A stretch of DNA of 21,277 bases. It comes from CAMLHP01 sp035707845. Lineage in GTDB: Bacteria > Gemmatimonadota > Gemmatimonadetes > Gemmatimonadales > GWC2-71-9. The notes under the pieces were generated by a model, which saw nothing but the letters and a program-made list of their open reading frames with translations, made no database searches and had not been told where the DNA came from. Location: contig DASSTP010000070.1 of assembly GCA_035707845.1 (NCBI GenBank), positions 1 through 21,277 of the forward strand, written 5' to 3'. The translations under genes were made by a program, and so were the position numbers. Shown here one piece after another: positions 14,936-21,277 of this stretch; the first letter of the stretch is position 1; the number at the start of each line of letters is the position of its first letter.

Positions 14936-15484
14936 ATGGCTACTGCTCTGACCGACCTCGATTTCGCTGCGCTGTGGGATGAGGCGCTGGGCTACGGACG
15001 CTTCGTGGATGAGGCGAAGAAGCACCAGGAGCTCTGGCGCGATGTCTATCGGCTGGCGCGGGTGCCGGACTGGGCACTCGACGGGATCCGGCCATTGGCC
15101 GGACACCGGATCCTGGTGATTGCAGAGGACTGGTGCGGCGATGCGTTCAACACGGTCCCGATCCTGGCGCGGCTGTGCGACCTCTCCGGCCACGTGGAAC
15201 TGCGGATGCTGCGGCGGGACGAGCATCCGGAGGTGATGGACCGCTATCTCACCAATGGCACGCGGTCCATCCCGATCGTGATCCTGCTGGATGAGAATTT
15301 CAACGAGGTGCGGCGCTGGGGCCCTCGGCCGGCGGTGCTGCAGGAGTGGTACCTCGCCAACCGCGAGATGCCCAAGGCGGAGCGGTATCCGATCATGCGC
15401 CGGTGGTACGCGCGGGATCGGGGGGAGACGATGTTGCGGGAAGTGCTGGGGCTTGGGGCGTGGGGCATGGGGCGTGAGGCGTGA
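14936..15484 (+). CDS. Thioredoxin-like family protein with single active-site Cys
   Basis: The 182-residue protein resembles the Thioredoxin_9 group: HRILVIAEDWCGDAFNTVPILARL carries WCGDA at 66-70, so only Cys67 remains of the CxxC pair, and the cis-Pro is Pro113 (TRSIPIVILL). No signal peptide, so it is cytoplasmic. A monothiol reaction or reductant transfer is plausible; partners are unknown. ATG 14936 follows CACCC with no clear ribosome binding site. The C-terminal residues GAWGMGREA and the stop codon are encoded by the GGGGCNT repeat arm, so the natural end of the protein may have been altered by repeat growth. Convergent with the saccharopine-dehydrogenase-family gene. Confidence 0.85.
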   Translation: MATALTDLDFAALWDEALGYGRFVDEAKKHQELWRDVYRLARVPDWALDGIRPLAGHRILVIAEDWCGDAFNTVPILARLCDLSGHVELRMLRRDEHPEVMDRYLTNGTRSIPIVILLDENFNEVRRWGPRPAVLQEWYLANREMPKAERYPIMRRWYARDRGETMLREVLGLGAWGMGREA

Positions 15485-15516
15485 GGTCTCATGCCCCATG
15501 CCCCATGCCCCACGCC
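15448..15516. repeat. GGCGTGG/GGCATGG hairpin overlapping a gene end
   Basis: Bases 15457-15483 pair with 15490-15516 at 24 of 27 positions around a 6-base loop. The left arm contains the last codons and part of the stop (TGA at 15482-15484) of the thioredoxin-like gene. Plus-strand bases 15448-15472 hold four GGGG tracts split by CTT, CGT and CAT, a G-quadruplex pattern. The right arm ends about eleven bases before the next gene's stop. Confidence 0.92.
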
Positions 15517-15527
15517 CATCAGCGATC

Positions 15528-16667
15528 TCACATTTCCCGAATCTCGACCCCCCGCTTCCCCAATTCCTCCACATACGCCTTGAACGGCATCGCTTCGTCC
15601 GGCGTGTGCACGCCCTTGGCGGCCACGCGGCCGTCGGCCTGCATCTGGCCGGTCACGGACAGTGAATAGCCAGTGGTGCGCTCCATGGCACTGATGCCGT
15701 GCTGCTCGTCGTAATAGTCGAGCAGCTGGAAGGTGGTGCTGGCGGGCTTGCCGCCCTTGACGCCGGAGACGCTGACGCGAAGTGCCACCAGGTCACGCCC
15801 CTCGGGCTTGAACAGCTTGGGGTGGACCGCGGCGATGAAGAGGTCGCGCGGGACGACCTTCTTCCCCCTCACGTCGATCGCCTCATTGCTGATGAGCCCC
15901 AGCTCCCGGATGGGACGCATGATGTCCACGTGGCCGGGGTAGCGCAGGGTCTTGTATTCCATCACATCCACCTTGCCCTCGTACGCAAAGGGCATGGTGC
16001 TGATCCCGCCGCCGGTGTGAAACGCTTCCAGCGCGCCGACCGGCTCCGGAAACTCCACCGACTCGAGCTCGCTCAGCGCATCTACCTGCATCGGCTTGCC
16101 GCCGCGCAGGATCCATGAGGGCGTGGTGTAGTAATCCAGCGCGCCTTCGAGCGAATAGACAATCTGGTAGTTGAGGGGCGGCTCGGGACGCTGCGGCAGG
16201 CCACCTACGTAGATCTTGACCTTCTCCACCCGGTCCAGCCGGCGGATTCCCTCAGCCGCGAGAATGTTCACCATGCCGGGCGCCAGGCCGCAATCGGGAA
16301 TGACCGAGAGCCCCTTGGCCCTGGCCACGCCATCGAGCTTCTTCTGCTCCATGACGATCTCGGTGTTCCCGCCCAGGTCGGAGAAGTGGCAGCCTGCCTC
16401 GACCGCGAGCCGAGCCATGGTACCGTTGAAGTAGTACGGGAGGGCGCTCATCACGGCGTCGTGGCCCTTCATGAGCGCCAGCGCCGCCGCCTCATCCTCG
16501 GCATCGAGCTTCACGGTCTTGAGTCGCGGGTCGTGGGTCGTGAGCCAGGAAGGCAGCTTTTCGGGCGCAATGTCCGCGATGGTGACTTCCTCGACACCCT
16601 TGCTCCGCAGCAGGTCGAACGCACATGCGGAGCCCTGCAGCCCGCCACCCAGTACCAGCATCTTCAT
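15528..16667 (-). CDS. Saccharopine dehydrogenase family NAD(P)-dependent oxidoreductase
   Basis: The 379-residue protein begins MKMLVLGGGLQGSACAFDLL, a Rossmann dinucleotide-binding loop. The pattern DAVMSALPYYFNGTMARLAVEAGCHFSDLGGNTE and VIPDCGLAPGMVNILAA is typical of the saccharopine dehydrogenase/lysine dehydrogenase/carboxynorspermidine synthase superfamily. The C-terminal half carries the substrate domain. The exact substrate cannot be set from sequence; neighbours do not suggest lysine catabolism. ATG 16667 is supported by GAGG six bases upstream (an in-frame TTG immediately precedes it). The gap upstream contains the GGTCGAG hairpin, so it is separated from the PD40 gene although on the same strand. 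Confidence 0.87.
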   Translation of the reverse strand: MKMLVLGGGLQGSACAFDLLRSKGVEEVTIADIAPEKLPSWLTTHDPRLKTVKLDAEDEAAALALMKGHDAVMSALPYYFNGTMARLAVEAGCHFSDLGGNTEIVMEQKKLDGVARAKGLSVIPDCGLAPGMVNILAAEGIRRLDRVEKVKIYVGGLPQRPEPPLNYQIVYSLEGALDYYTTPSWILRGGKPMQVDALSELESVEFPEPVGALEAFHTGGGISTMPFAYEGKVDVMEYKTLRYPGHVDIMRPIRELGLISNEAIDVRGKKVVPRDLFIAAVHPKLFKPEGRDLVALRVSVSGVKGGKPASTTFQLLDYYDEQHGISAMERTTGYSLSVTGQMQADGRVAAKGVHTPDEAMPFKAYVEELGKRGVEIREM

Positions 16668-16756
16668 CAACGGCCTCGATCTTCCCGGTTATTGGCCCAG
16701 CCAGAAATTGGCACGAAAAGCGGGAAAATAGGGGGTCTGGGGGGTGGGATTCAACG

Positions 16757-16827
16757 GGTCGAGCGGTCGAGAGGTCGAGGAGTCGAGTTGGATGTCCTCG
16801 ACCCCTCGAGCTCTCGACCCCTCGACC
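16757..16827. repeat. Hairpin of GGTCGAG octamers
   Basis: Four octamers (GGTCGAGC, GGTCGAGA, GGTCGAGG, AGTCGAGT) at 16757-16788 pair with 16796-16827 at about 28 of 32 positions around a 7-base loop. The right arm ends at the first base of the PD40 gene's stop codon (CTA at 16827-16829 on this strand), the same arrangement as at efp. Confidence 0.92.
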
Positions 16828-17612
16828 TACCTCCCCGGGAAGTACGTCAACGCCCGGGGCTCCCCCGCCGCTCCCTGCAGCTTCACCAGCCGAGCGGCGC
16901 CGCCCTTGAGCGGGCGGATCTCGATGGCGCCGTTCCGGATCCATGCCACCGAGTCCCCGCCCCACGCCGTGGGCGCGGCAGCGCCTGCTCCCAAGGGCTG
17001 GCGGCGGCCATCGGGGGTCTCGACACAGTAGCTGCTGCCGGCGGTATCGCAGGAGACGACACTGGCAAAGGCCGGGTTCCCCAGCTGGACGCCCAGGGCG
17101 CTGTCGGCCTGGGCGCGCTCGGCGGGGGGCACCAGCTGCGCCACCGGCTTCTCGGGCGGGGCGGGCCAGCGCCAGAGCGCCGTCTCACTCTCGGCGTACA
17201 CCGTGCGGCTGTCGGGAGACCACGCCACCCGCGTGAGGGTCTGGGAGACTGAATCCGGAAGGGGGAGTTCCCGCTCGCCGGCACCGAGGAGGTTGATGAT
17301 CCAGATGGTCGGGTTGCCGGAGTGCGGCTGGCGGAGGAACGCCAGCATGCCGCCATCGGGCGAGAGCGCCGGCGCGTATTCCCGCACCGGGGTCCAGGTA
17401 AGCTGTACGACTTCGTTGCCGGCACCGATCACCGCGTAGAGATCGCCGCCGCCGTCGCCATCCGCGGCGACGACGGCATAGGGATCCTTGCCGACTTCAG
17501 CCTTGCCGCGCATGGGCGGGAGGGAGCAGGCGAACAGCAGCACTGCCGCACACGAAAACACGAAAACACGAAACTGGACGCGGGACGCGGGACGCGGGAC
17601 GCGCAATATCAC
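16827..17612 (-). CDS. PD40/TolB-like beta-propeller lipoprotein, probable
   Basis: The mature region reads as WD40-like PD40 blades: VREYAPALSPDGGMLAFLRQ, IWIINLLGAGERELPLP, LTRVAWSPDSRTVYAESETALWRWP, and a last blade near the C-terminus. A lipobox LLFAC precedes Ser, so it is probably a lipoprotein facing the periplasm. The start is uncertain. GTG 17612 gives MILRVPRPASRVQFRVFVFSCAAVLLFAC, a plausible signal, but most of that is encoded by GGGACGC and CACGAAAA repeats; ATG 17513 would give a soluble 228-residue product. It is the last gene of the leftward run after the Dabb gene, 49 bases downstream of it. Function beyond a propeller scaffold is unknown. Confidence 0.7.
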   Translation of the reverse strand: MILRVPRPASRVQFRVFVFSCAAVLLFACSLPPMRGKAEVGKDPYAVVAADGDGGGDLYAVIGAGNEVVQLTWTPVREYAPALSPDGGMLAFLRQPHSGNPTIWIINLLGAGERELPLPDSVSQTLTRVAWSPDSRTVYAESETALWRWPAPPEKPVAQLVPPAERAQADSALGVQLGNPAFASVVSCDTAGSSYCVETPDGRRQPLGAGAAAPTAWGGDSVAWIRNGAIEIRPLKGGAARLVKLQGAAGEPRALTYFPGR

Positions 17613-17657
17613 GAGACCCGACCCACGACTCGTTTCATGGTTTCGTGCTTTCGTGTG
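17549..17657. repeat. Nested repeat: CACGAAAA hairpin enclosing GGGACGC array
   Basis: Bases 17549-17574 (three CACGAAAA-type units) pair with 17632-17657 at about 23 of 26 positions. Inside the loop are four GGACGCG units (17576-17603) and loosely complementary ACCCGACCCACGACTCG sequence. The left part overlaps the signal-peptide coding region of the PD40 gene, and the right arm ends five bases before the Dabb stop. Confidence 0.9.
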
Positions 17658-17661
17658 AATA

Positions 17662-18009
17662 TTAGGCGGAGTCCGATACGTCCACATCAACTGCCAGTCG
17701 CTCCTGCCGGATTGGAGTGAGCAGTTCCTCAACCACCCTCCGATGGGCCGGGTGCTCGCCGTAGCGGTGCAGCGCGCTCATGTCATCCACGTGCACCACC
17801 AGTACCCAGGGCCACTCGTCGGCGCCGGGCGCGAGGTTGGGGCCGAAGCTCAGGTGCCGGATCTCCGGAATGGCCCGGCGCAAGTCGAGCAACCCCTCAC
17901 GCAGGGCCACGATCTGGTCCGGGCTGGTGTCAGGCCGGAACTGGAACAGCACGACGTGCGCGATCAGTGGCCCAGGTTCTCGCGATAGAAGTTGAGGATC
18001 CGGGTCCAC
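17662..18009 (-). CDS. Dabb (stress-responsive A/B barrel) domain protein
   Basis: The core IAHVVLFQFRPDTSPDQIVALREGLLDLRRAIPEI followed by DEWPWVLVVHVDDMSALHRYGEHPAHRRVVEELL matches Dabb domains, about 100-residue dimeric ferredoxin-like barrels of loosely defined function. Family members usually begin right at the first strand (M-I-x-H-V-V-L-F). The aligned position here is CTG at 17967, which overlaps the stop of the dienelactone hydrolase as CTGA. The coordinate given uses the nearest ATG in frame (18009), which adds 14 unlikely residues. Context: in a run with kinase, hydrolase and propeller genes. Confidence 0.8.
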   Translation of the reverse strand: MDPDPQLLSREPGPLIAHVVLFQFRPDTSPDQIVALREGLLDLRRAIPEIRHLSFGPNLAPGADEWPWVLVVHVDDMSALHRYGEHPAHRRVVEELLTPIRQERLAVDVDVSDSA

Positions 18010-18845
18010 GCGCGGTCCACTGCCGGACCGTCCGAGCCCATCCGTCCCGGTTTCAGGAAGCCGTGCCCGGTGCCCTCGTACACTTCGGCCACGTACCGCT
18101 TGCCGCTGTTGCGCATGAAATCTTCCACCCGCGGCAGGTCCTGGTTGATGCGCGCGTCCTTCTCGCCGTAGACGCCAAGGACCGGGGCCTTGACGCGGGA
18201 GAGCCCGGCGCTGTCCGGGGCGGGGCCGTAACAGACAACCACTGCCTGGAGCTTCGGGTTGTTGGTGGCGTAGCGGAAGCTCTGCCCGCCACCCCAGCAG
18301 AAGCCAATCGTGGCGATGTTGTCGGGCCGCACCGCCGGCTGCTGGTTGAGCCAGTCGTAGGCGGCGTTGAGGTCTGCGGTGATGCTGTCAGGATTGAGCT
18401 GCGCCACCAGCTTCCGGCCCGAGTCGGGGTCGGCCGGGGTCATCCCGAAGCGGCGCGAGAGCAGGTCGGGCACGATGGCGACATAGCCGCGTGCCGCCAG
18501 CTTGTCGGCCACGGTCGGCTCCCAGTCGGTGAGGCCAAAGATCTCGTGAATGACGATGATGGCGGGTGCGCGGTCAGAGCGCTCGGGGTAGGCCACGTAC
18601 GCACGCACCGAATCAGCGCCGCGCGGAATCCAGCGCCATTCGCCGTGGGTGGTGACGTGGTCCATGACTGACGGATGGGAGGCGAGCCAGTAGCCCAGCG
18701 CCCCCGCGCCGGCGGCAAGGAGCGCGACGGTGAAGTAGGAGGCCAGGCCGGCTCGGCGGCTCGGCGGCTCGGCTCTCGGCGCTCCGCGCTCGACGCCCGA
18801 CGCCTGACGCTCGACGCCTGACGCTCGACGACCAAAGTTCCACAT
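17964..18845 (-). CDS. Membrane-anchored dienelactone hydrolase family protein
   Basis: An alpha/beta hydrolase of 293 residues with the dienelactone hydrolase Cys-Asp-His triad: Cys183 in GFCWGGG, Asp230 in GEKDARI and His261 in GTGHGFLKPG, plus Glu101 in HEIFGL. A signal anchor (about 36-56) puts the catalytic domain outside the cytoplasm. The N-terminal tail shows a seven-residue periodicity (RRASGVE, RQASGVE) encoded by 7-base DNA repeats. ATG 18845 is chosen for GGAGGGG just upstream; an in-frame ATG at 18860 overlaps the kinase stop as ATGA. The substrate is unknown; true dienelactone degradation genes are not nearby. It overlaps the Dabb gene at its 3' end. Confidence 0.87.
   Translation of the reverse strand: MWNFGRRASGVERQASGVERGAPRAEPPSRRAGLASYFTVALLAAGAGALGYWLASHPSVMDHVTTHGEWRWIPRGADSVRAYVAYPERSDRAPAIIVIHEIFGLTDWEPTVADKLAARGYVAIVPDLLSRRFGMTPADPDSGRKLVAQLNPDSITADLNAAYDWLNQQPAVRPDNIATIGFCWGGGQSFRYATNNPKLQAVVVCYGPAPDSAGLSRVKAPVLGVYGEKDARINQDLPRVEDFMRNSGKRYVAEVYEGTGHGFLKPGRMGSDGPAVDRAWTRILNFYRENLGH
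18750..18828. repeat. GGCTCGGC octamers and CGCTCGA/CGCCTGA heptamers inside a coding region
   Basis: Three GGCTCGGC units (18750-18773) are followed by six heptamers alternating CGCTCGA, CGCCCGA and CGCCTGA (18787-18828). On the minus strand these encode the tail GRRASGVERQASGVERGAPRAE of the dienelactone hydrolase. Because three heptamers equal 21 bases, the peptide repeats every seven residues. Confidence 0.9.
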
Positions 18846-18856
18846 ACTCCCCTCCA

Positions 18857-19981
18857 TCATTTGCGTCTCCGAAACCAACGCGCCATCCGCCCTCCGCTCA
18901 CGATGCGTTCCAGGGCATTGGCAAGATCACTCATGGACTGATACCGGTCTTCCGGAGCGAGCGCGAGGGCTCGTGCCACCACCGCCTCGAGCCGGGACGG
19001 CAGGTCGGGGCGAAATTCCCGCAGGCGGCGCGGCAGTCCTTTGAGGCGGGCCATCATGGTCTCCTGCGCATCCTTCCCGACGAATGGAAGCTGGCCGGTG
19101 AAGAGCTCGAACGCCAGCACACCCACCGCGTAGATGTCGCTGCGGCCGTCCAGCGGCCGCCCCCGGATCTGCTCCGGGCTCATGAACTCGGGCGTCCCCA
19201 GCACGATGCCGGTCTGGGTGAGCTTGACCACCTCGGCGCTGGCCCGCCGCCGCTTGGCGAGGCCGAAATCCATGACGACGGCTCGGGTCGCGGGTCGCGG
19301 GTCGCGGGTCACGGAACTCGCGACCCGTGACTCGTGACTCGTGACCTCCCTCACCAGCATCACATTCTCCGGCTTCAAATCCCGGTGAATGATGCCGAGG
19401 TCGTGTGCGTGCTGAAGCCCGCGGCAGACCTGCACCAGGATCTGGATGCCCTCGCGCAAGGGGACAGCCCTGGTGCGGATCTCGTAATCCGAGAGCGTCT
19501 CGCCGGCCAGAAAGGGCATGACGAGGTAGAGCACGTTTTCGTCGGTGTGGCCGAAGGCCAGGATGGGGCAGACGTTGGGATGCTCGAACCGGTCGGCGAT
19601 GTCGGCCTCGCGCCGCAGCCGCTCCACCGCGGCGCTGTCCTTGGCGAGCCGAGGCGGCAGCAGCTTGATGGCCACGGTCCGGCCGGTGCCGGTTTCCTCG
19701 GCCTTGTACACCCACGACATGCCGCCCTCGCCCACCTTGTCCCCGATGCGATACCTGCCGTCGAGCACCGTCCCCGTGAGCGAGCCGTAGCGCGCCGCCT
19801 CCTGCGCGGTAGAGCGGGGCGCGTCCTTGGACGAGTTCCGTACCCGCGGCTCTGCGGCTGGAAGGGGAGCGGCGGTCAGGGTGGGAGGGGCAAATTCGAC
19901 AAGCGGAGAGCCGCAACGCGCGCAGTAGCGCGCCGGGGGATCAAACTGCGCGTGGCAGCGCGGGCACCGGCGGTTGCTCAA
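18857..19981 (-). CDS. Ser/Thr protein kinase with N-terminal zinc ribbon
   Basis: The 374-residue protein has a zinc ribbon (Cys6, Cys9, Cys20, Cys23), a linker, then a Hanks-type kinase domain from about 76: glycine loop GEGGMS (84-89), Lys106 in VAIK, Glu125 of helix C, HRDLKPEN at 199-206 (Asp201), DFG at 238-240, and GTPEFMSPEQ. All catalytic residues are present, so it should be active. There is no C-terminal membrane helix or sensor, so it appears cytoplasmic. Residues about 212-232 between the catalytic loop and DFG are an extra segment encoded by a 63-base repeat block. The TTG start overlaps the stop of the upstream receiver-GGDEF gene as TTGA, implying coupling with cyclic di-GMP signalling. 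The next gene starts within about a dozen bases. Confidence 0.92.
   Translation of the reverse strand: MSNRRCPRCHAQFDPPARYCARCGSPLVEFAPPTLTAAPLPAAEPRVRNSSKDAPRSTAQEAARYGSLTGTVLDGRYRIGDKVGEGGMSWVYKAEETGTGRTVAIKLLPPRLAKDSAAVERLRREADIADRFEHPNVCPILAFGHTDENVLYLVMPFLAGETLSDYEIRTRAVPLREGIQILVQVCRGLQHAHDLGIIHRDLKPENVMLVREVTSHESRVASSVTRDPRPATRAVVMDFGLAKRRRASAEVVKLTQTGIVLGTPEFMSPEQIRGRPLDGRSDIYAVGVLAFELFTGQLPFVGKDAQETMMARLKGLPRRLREFRPDLPSRLEAVVARALALAPEDRYQSMSDLANALERIVSGGRMARWFRRRK
19285..19347. repeat. In-frame 63-base mirrored heptamer block inside the kinase gene
   Basis: Left half: GGGTCGC three times then GGGTCAC (19285-19312). Right half: GCGACCC, GTGACTC, GTGACTC, GTGACCT (19320-19347), an imperfect reverse complement, with a 7-base centre. 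The total is nine heptamers, 63 bases, 21 codons, so the frame is kept. The encoded residues are VTSHESRVASSVTRDPRPATR-like low-complexity sequence. Confidence 0.92.
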
Positions 19982-21277
19982 TCGCGCACGCGGTTCCGGC
20001 CGTCGCTCTTGGCGCGGTAGAGGTTGTGGTCGGCCAGGCGGAGGAGTGACTCGCCGTCGGTCACCTTCTCGTTCGGATAGGCGGCGAGGCCGATGCTGAT
20101 CGTGACCCGCACCGGCCGGCCCGGCTCGCCGAAGTCATATCCGGCCACCCGCTTGAGCACCCGCTCGGCAAAGTTGCGGCTCTCGGTGGTGGTGGTTTCC
20201 GGGAGCAGCACCACGAACTCCTCGCCGCCGTAGCGCGCCACGGTGTCCGGCGAGCGCAGCTCGCGCTTGAGCAGGGTGGCGAGCTGCTTCAGGATGCGGT
20301 CGCCCGCGAGGTGGCCGTAGGTGTCGTTGATCTGCTTGAAATTGTCGATGTCCACCATCAGCAGCGTGAGCAACGAGGCGTAGCGCGCGGCGCGATCCAT
20401 CTCCTGCTCGATTTTTTCGCCCAGGGCCCGGCGGTTGAGCACGCCGGTGAGCGAATCGGTGGACGCCAGGTGCCGGAGCTGCTCCTGGCCGGTTACCGCT
20501 TTCTGCAGGTCGTAGGCCCGCTCCAGCGAGCTCACCGCGGCGGTGATGATCTGGTTGGCGAACTGCACGTCCTGCTGGTTGAGCGGGACATCCTCGTCGG
20601 TGGTCCGCAGGAAGAACACACCGGCGGGCTTGTCGTTGAGGTCAAACCGCATGGCGATGGCCGAGCGGGCCGGAATGGCCCGTCCCTCCTTCTGCCATGC
20701 CTCGCGGATCTGGTCGTACAGCGGATCGGTGGCCACGTCCTGCGCCAGCACCAGCTCGCCGGTGTCGAGCGCGTGGCGGATTTCGGGATAGCGGGTGAGG
20801 TCCACCCGCAGGTTCCGGAGGGTCGGGTTCTCGAAGGCCGCCACCACGGTGCCGGTGGCCTCACCCGGCTCGGCCAGGATGATGGAGCAGCGTGAAATCC
20901 GGAGCCCCTGCGCCACCCGCCGCACCAGCACCTGGAAGATTTCCTCGGGCGTGAGACTCGAGGCCACTTCCTGCAGGATGTCCACCAGCTCCGAGCGGGA
21001 GCGGGCGTCGGTGCGCGCCTGGTTGAGCTCACGGCCCGCGCGGAGATGGGCCTTGACCCGCGCCAGCAGCTCCCGCACCCGGAACGGCTTGGGAATGAAG
21101 TCCTGGGCGCCCAGGCCCAGGGCGCGGACGGTGGCCTCCTCGGGCGGCATGGAGGAAATCATGAGCACGGGGAGGTCGCGCCAGCGCGCGTCGGCCCGCA
21201 CCTTCTGCAGCAGCTCGAGCCCGTTCACCCTCGGCATCATGATGTCGAGCAGCAGCAGGTCGAAGGTGTCCGCTGCG
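19978..21277 (-). CDS. Response regulator diguanylate cyclase (receiver-GAF-GGDEF), 5' end outside window
   Basis: The gene runs off the right edge; the visible part has about 432 codons. It begins within a CheY-like receiver: LLLLDIMMPRVNG holds the phospho-accepting Asp (codon at 21244-21246), with the conserved Lys in FIPKPF. A GAF-like domain follows (LVDILQEVASSLTPEEIFQVLVRRVAQGL to about QQDVQFANQIITAAV), then GGDEF (DSLTGVLNRRALGEK, VDIDNFKQINDTYGHLAGD). The active site is YGGEEF and an RxxD inhibitory site is present (RSPD). It would make cyclic di-GMP in response to phosphorylation by an unseen histidine kinase. Its stop overlaps the kinase start. The methionine at 21240 is not the real start, because the receiver Asp lies upstream of it. 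Confidence 0.92.
   Translation of the reverse strand, partial: AADTFDLLLLDIMMPRVNGLELLQKVRADARWRDLPVLMISSMPPEEATVRALGLGAQDFIPKPFRVRELLARVKAHLRAGRELNQARTDARSRSELVDILQEVASSLTPEEIFQVLVRRVAQGLRISRCSIILAEPGEATGTVVAAFENPTLRNLRVDLTRYPEIRHALDTGELVLAQDVATDPLYDQIREAWQKEGRAIPARSAIAMRFDLNDKPAGVFFLRTTDEDVPLNQQDVQFANQIITAAVSSLERAYDLQKAVTGQEQLRHLASTDSLTGVLNRRALGEKIEQEMDRAARYASLLTLLMVDIDNFKQINDTYGHLAGDRILKQLATLLKRELRSPDTVARYGGEEFVVLLPETTTTESRNFAERVLKRVAGYDFGEPGRPVRVTISIGLAAYPNEKVTDGESLLRLADHNLYRAKSDGRNRVRD

Noticed and set aside
1..21277. Insertion sequence, prophage or defence system
   Set aside because: I looked for transposase, integrase, nuclease and toxin-antitoxin signatures on both strands and found none; the accessory signal here is the repeats.

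Overview
This is a high-GC bacterial window with about 18 protein genes, no RNA gene and no insertion sequence that I can see. The organism is most likely a Gemmatimonadota bacterium or a neighbouring soil or freshwater phylum. That placement is inference: it rests on GC-rich coding, GTG/TTG starts, 4-base stop/start overlaps, a zinc-ribbon Ser/Thr kinase, DUF4342, PD40-type and GYF-like proteins, and an outer membrane barrel protein that implies a diderm cell.

Layout. 119-3738 (+): a membrane diguanylate cyclase overlapping a class A penicillin-binding protein. 3818-4375 (-): elongation factor P. 4514-4756 (+): a DUF4342 protein. 4809-5549 (-): a Bax inhibitor-1/YccA membrane protein. 5948-7375 (+): a GYF-like single-pass membrane protein. 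7541-8401 (+): a DNA-ligase-like protein whose catalytic residues are replaced. 8741-11535 (-): a pncB-pncA-aminotransferase operon, which gives the first two steps of nicotinamide salvage. 11718-12362 (-): a small membrane protein. 12536-14757 (+): a Tat-exported glycosylasparaginase overlapping an Omp85-type barrel. 14936-15484 (+): a thioredoxin-like protein. 15528-16667 (-): a saccharopine-dehydrogenase-family enzyme. 16827 to beyond the right end (-): a run of five genes, in transcription order a receiver-GAF-GGDEF protein, a Ser/Thr kinase, a dienelactone hydrolase, a Dabb protein and a PD40 lipoprotein.

The striking feature is not a gene. Most intergenic gaps contain a short word of 7 or 8 bases repeated in tandem, usually followed by its own reverse complement, so that the gap can fold into a long hairpin. 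The word differs from locus to locus (TGGACAGA, GGTCGCA, GCACAGC, AGAGCTA, GGGCTTG, GACGGGAA, GGTCGAG, CACGAAAA and others), although some words recur at distant loci. Arms often start or end at stop codons. Classical hairpin-plus-T-tract terminators are almost absent; I see one weak candidate at 8534-8558. The same blocks also enter coding sequence. A 63-base block sits in frame between the HRD and DFG motifs of the kinase, another encodes the N-terminal tail of the dienelactone hydrolase, another the probable signal peptide of the PD40 lipoprotein, and another the last residues of the thioredoxin-like protein. The closest precedent I know is the heptanucleotide STRR repeats of heterocystous cyanobacteria, including paired heptamers in a tRNA-Leu intron stem. 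Many interchangeable words with mirrored arms across one window is unusual and is the main lead here.

Secondary leads are the intact but catalytically dead ligase-like protein with a hairpin and DnaA-box-like cluster just upstream, an EF-P with asparagine at the loop tip, and two repeat blocks with G-quadruplex potential.
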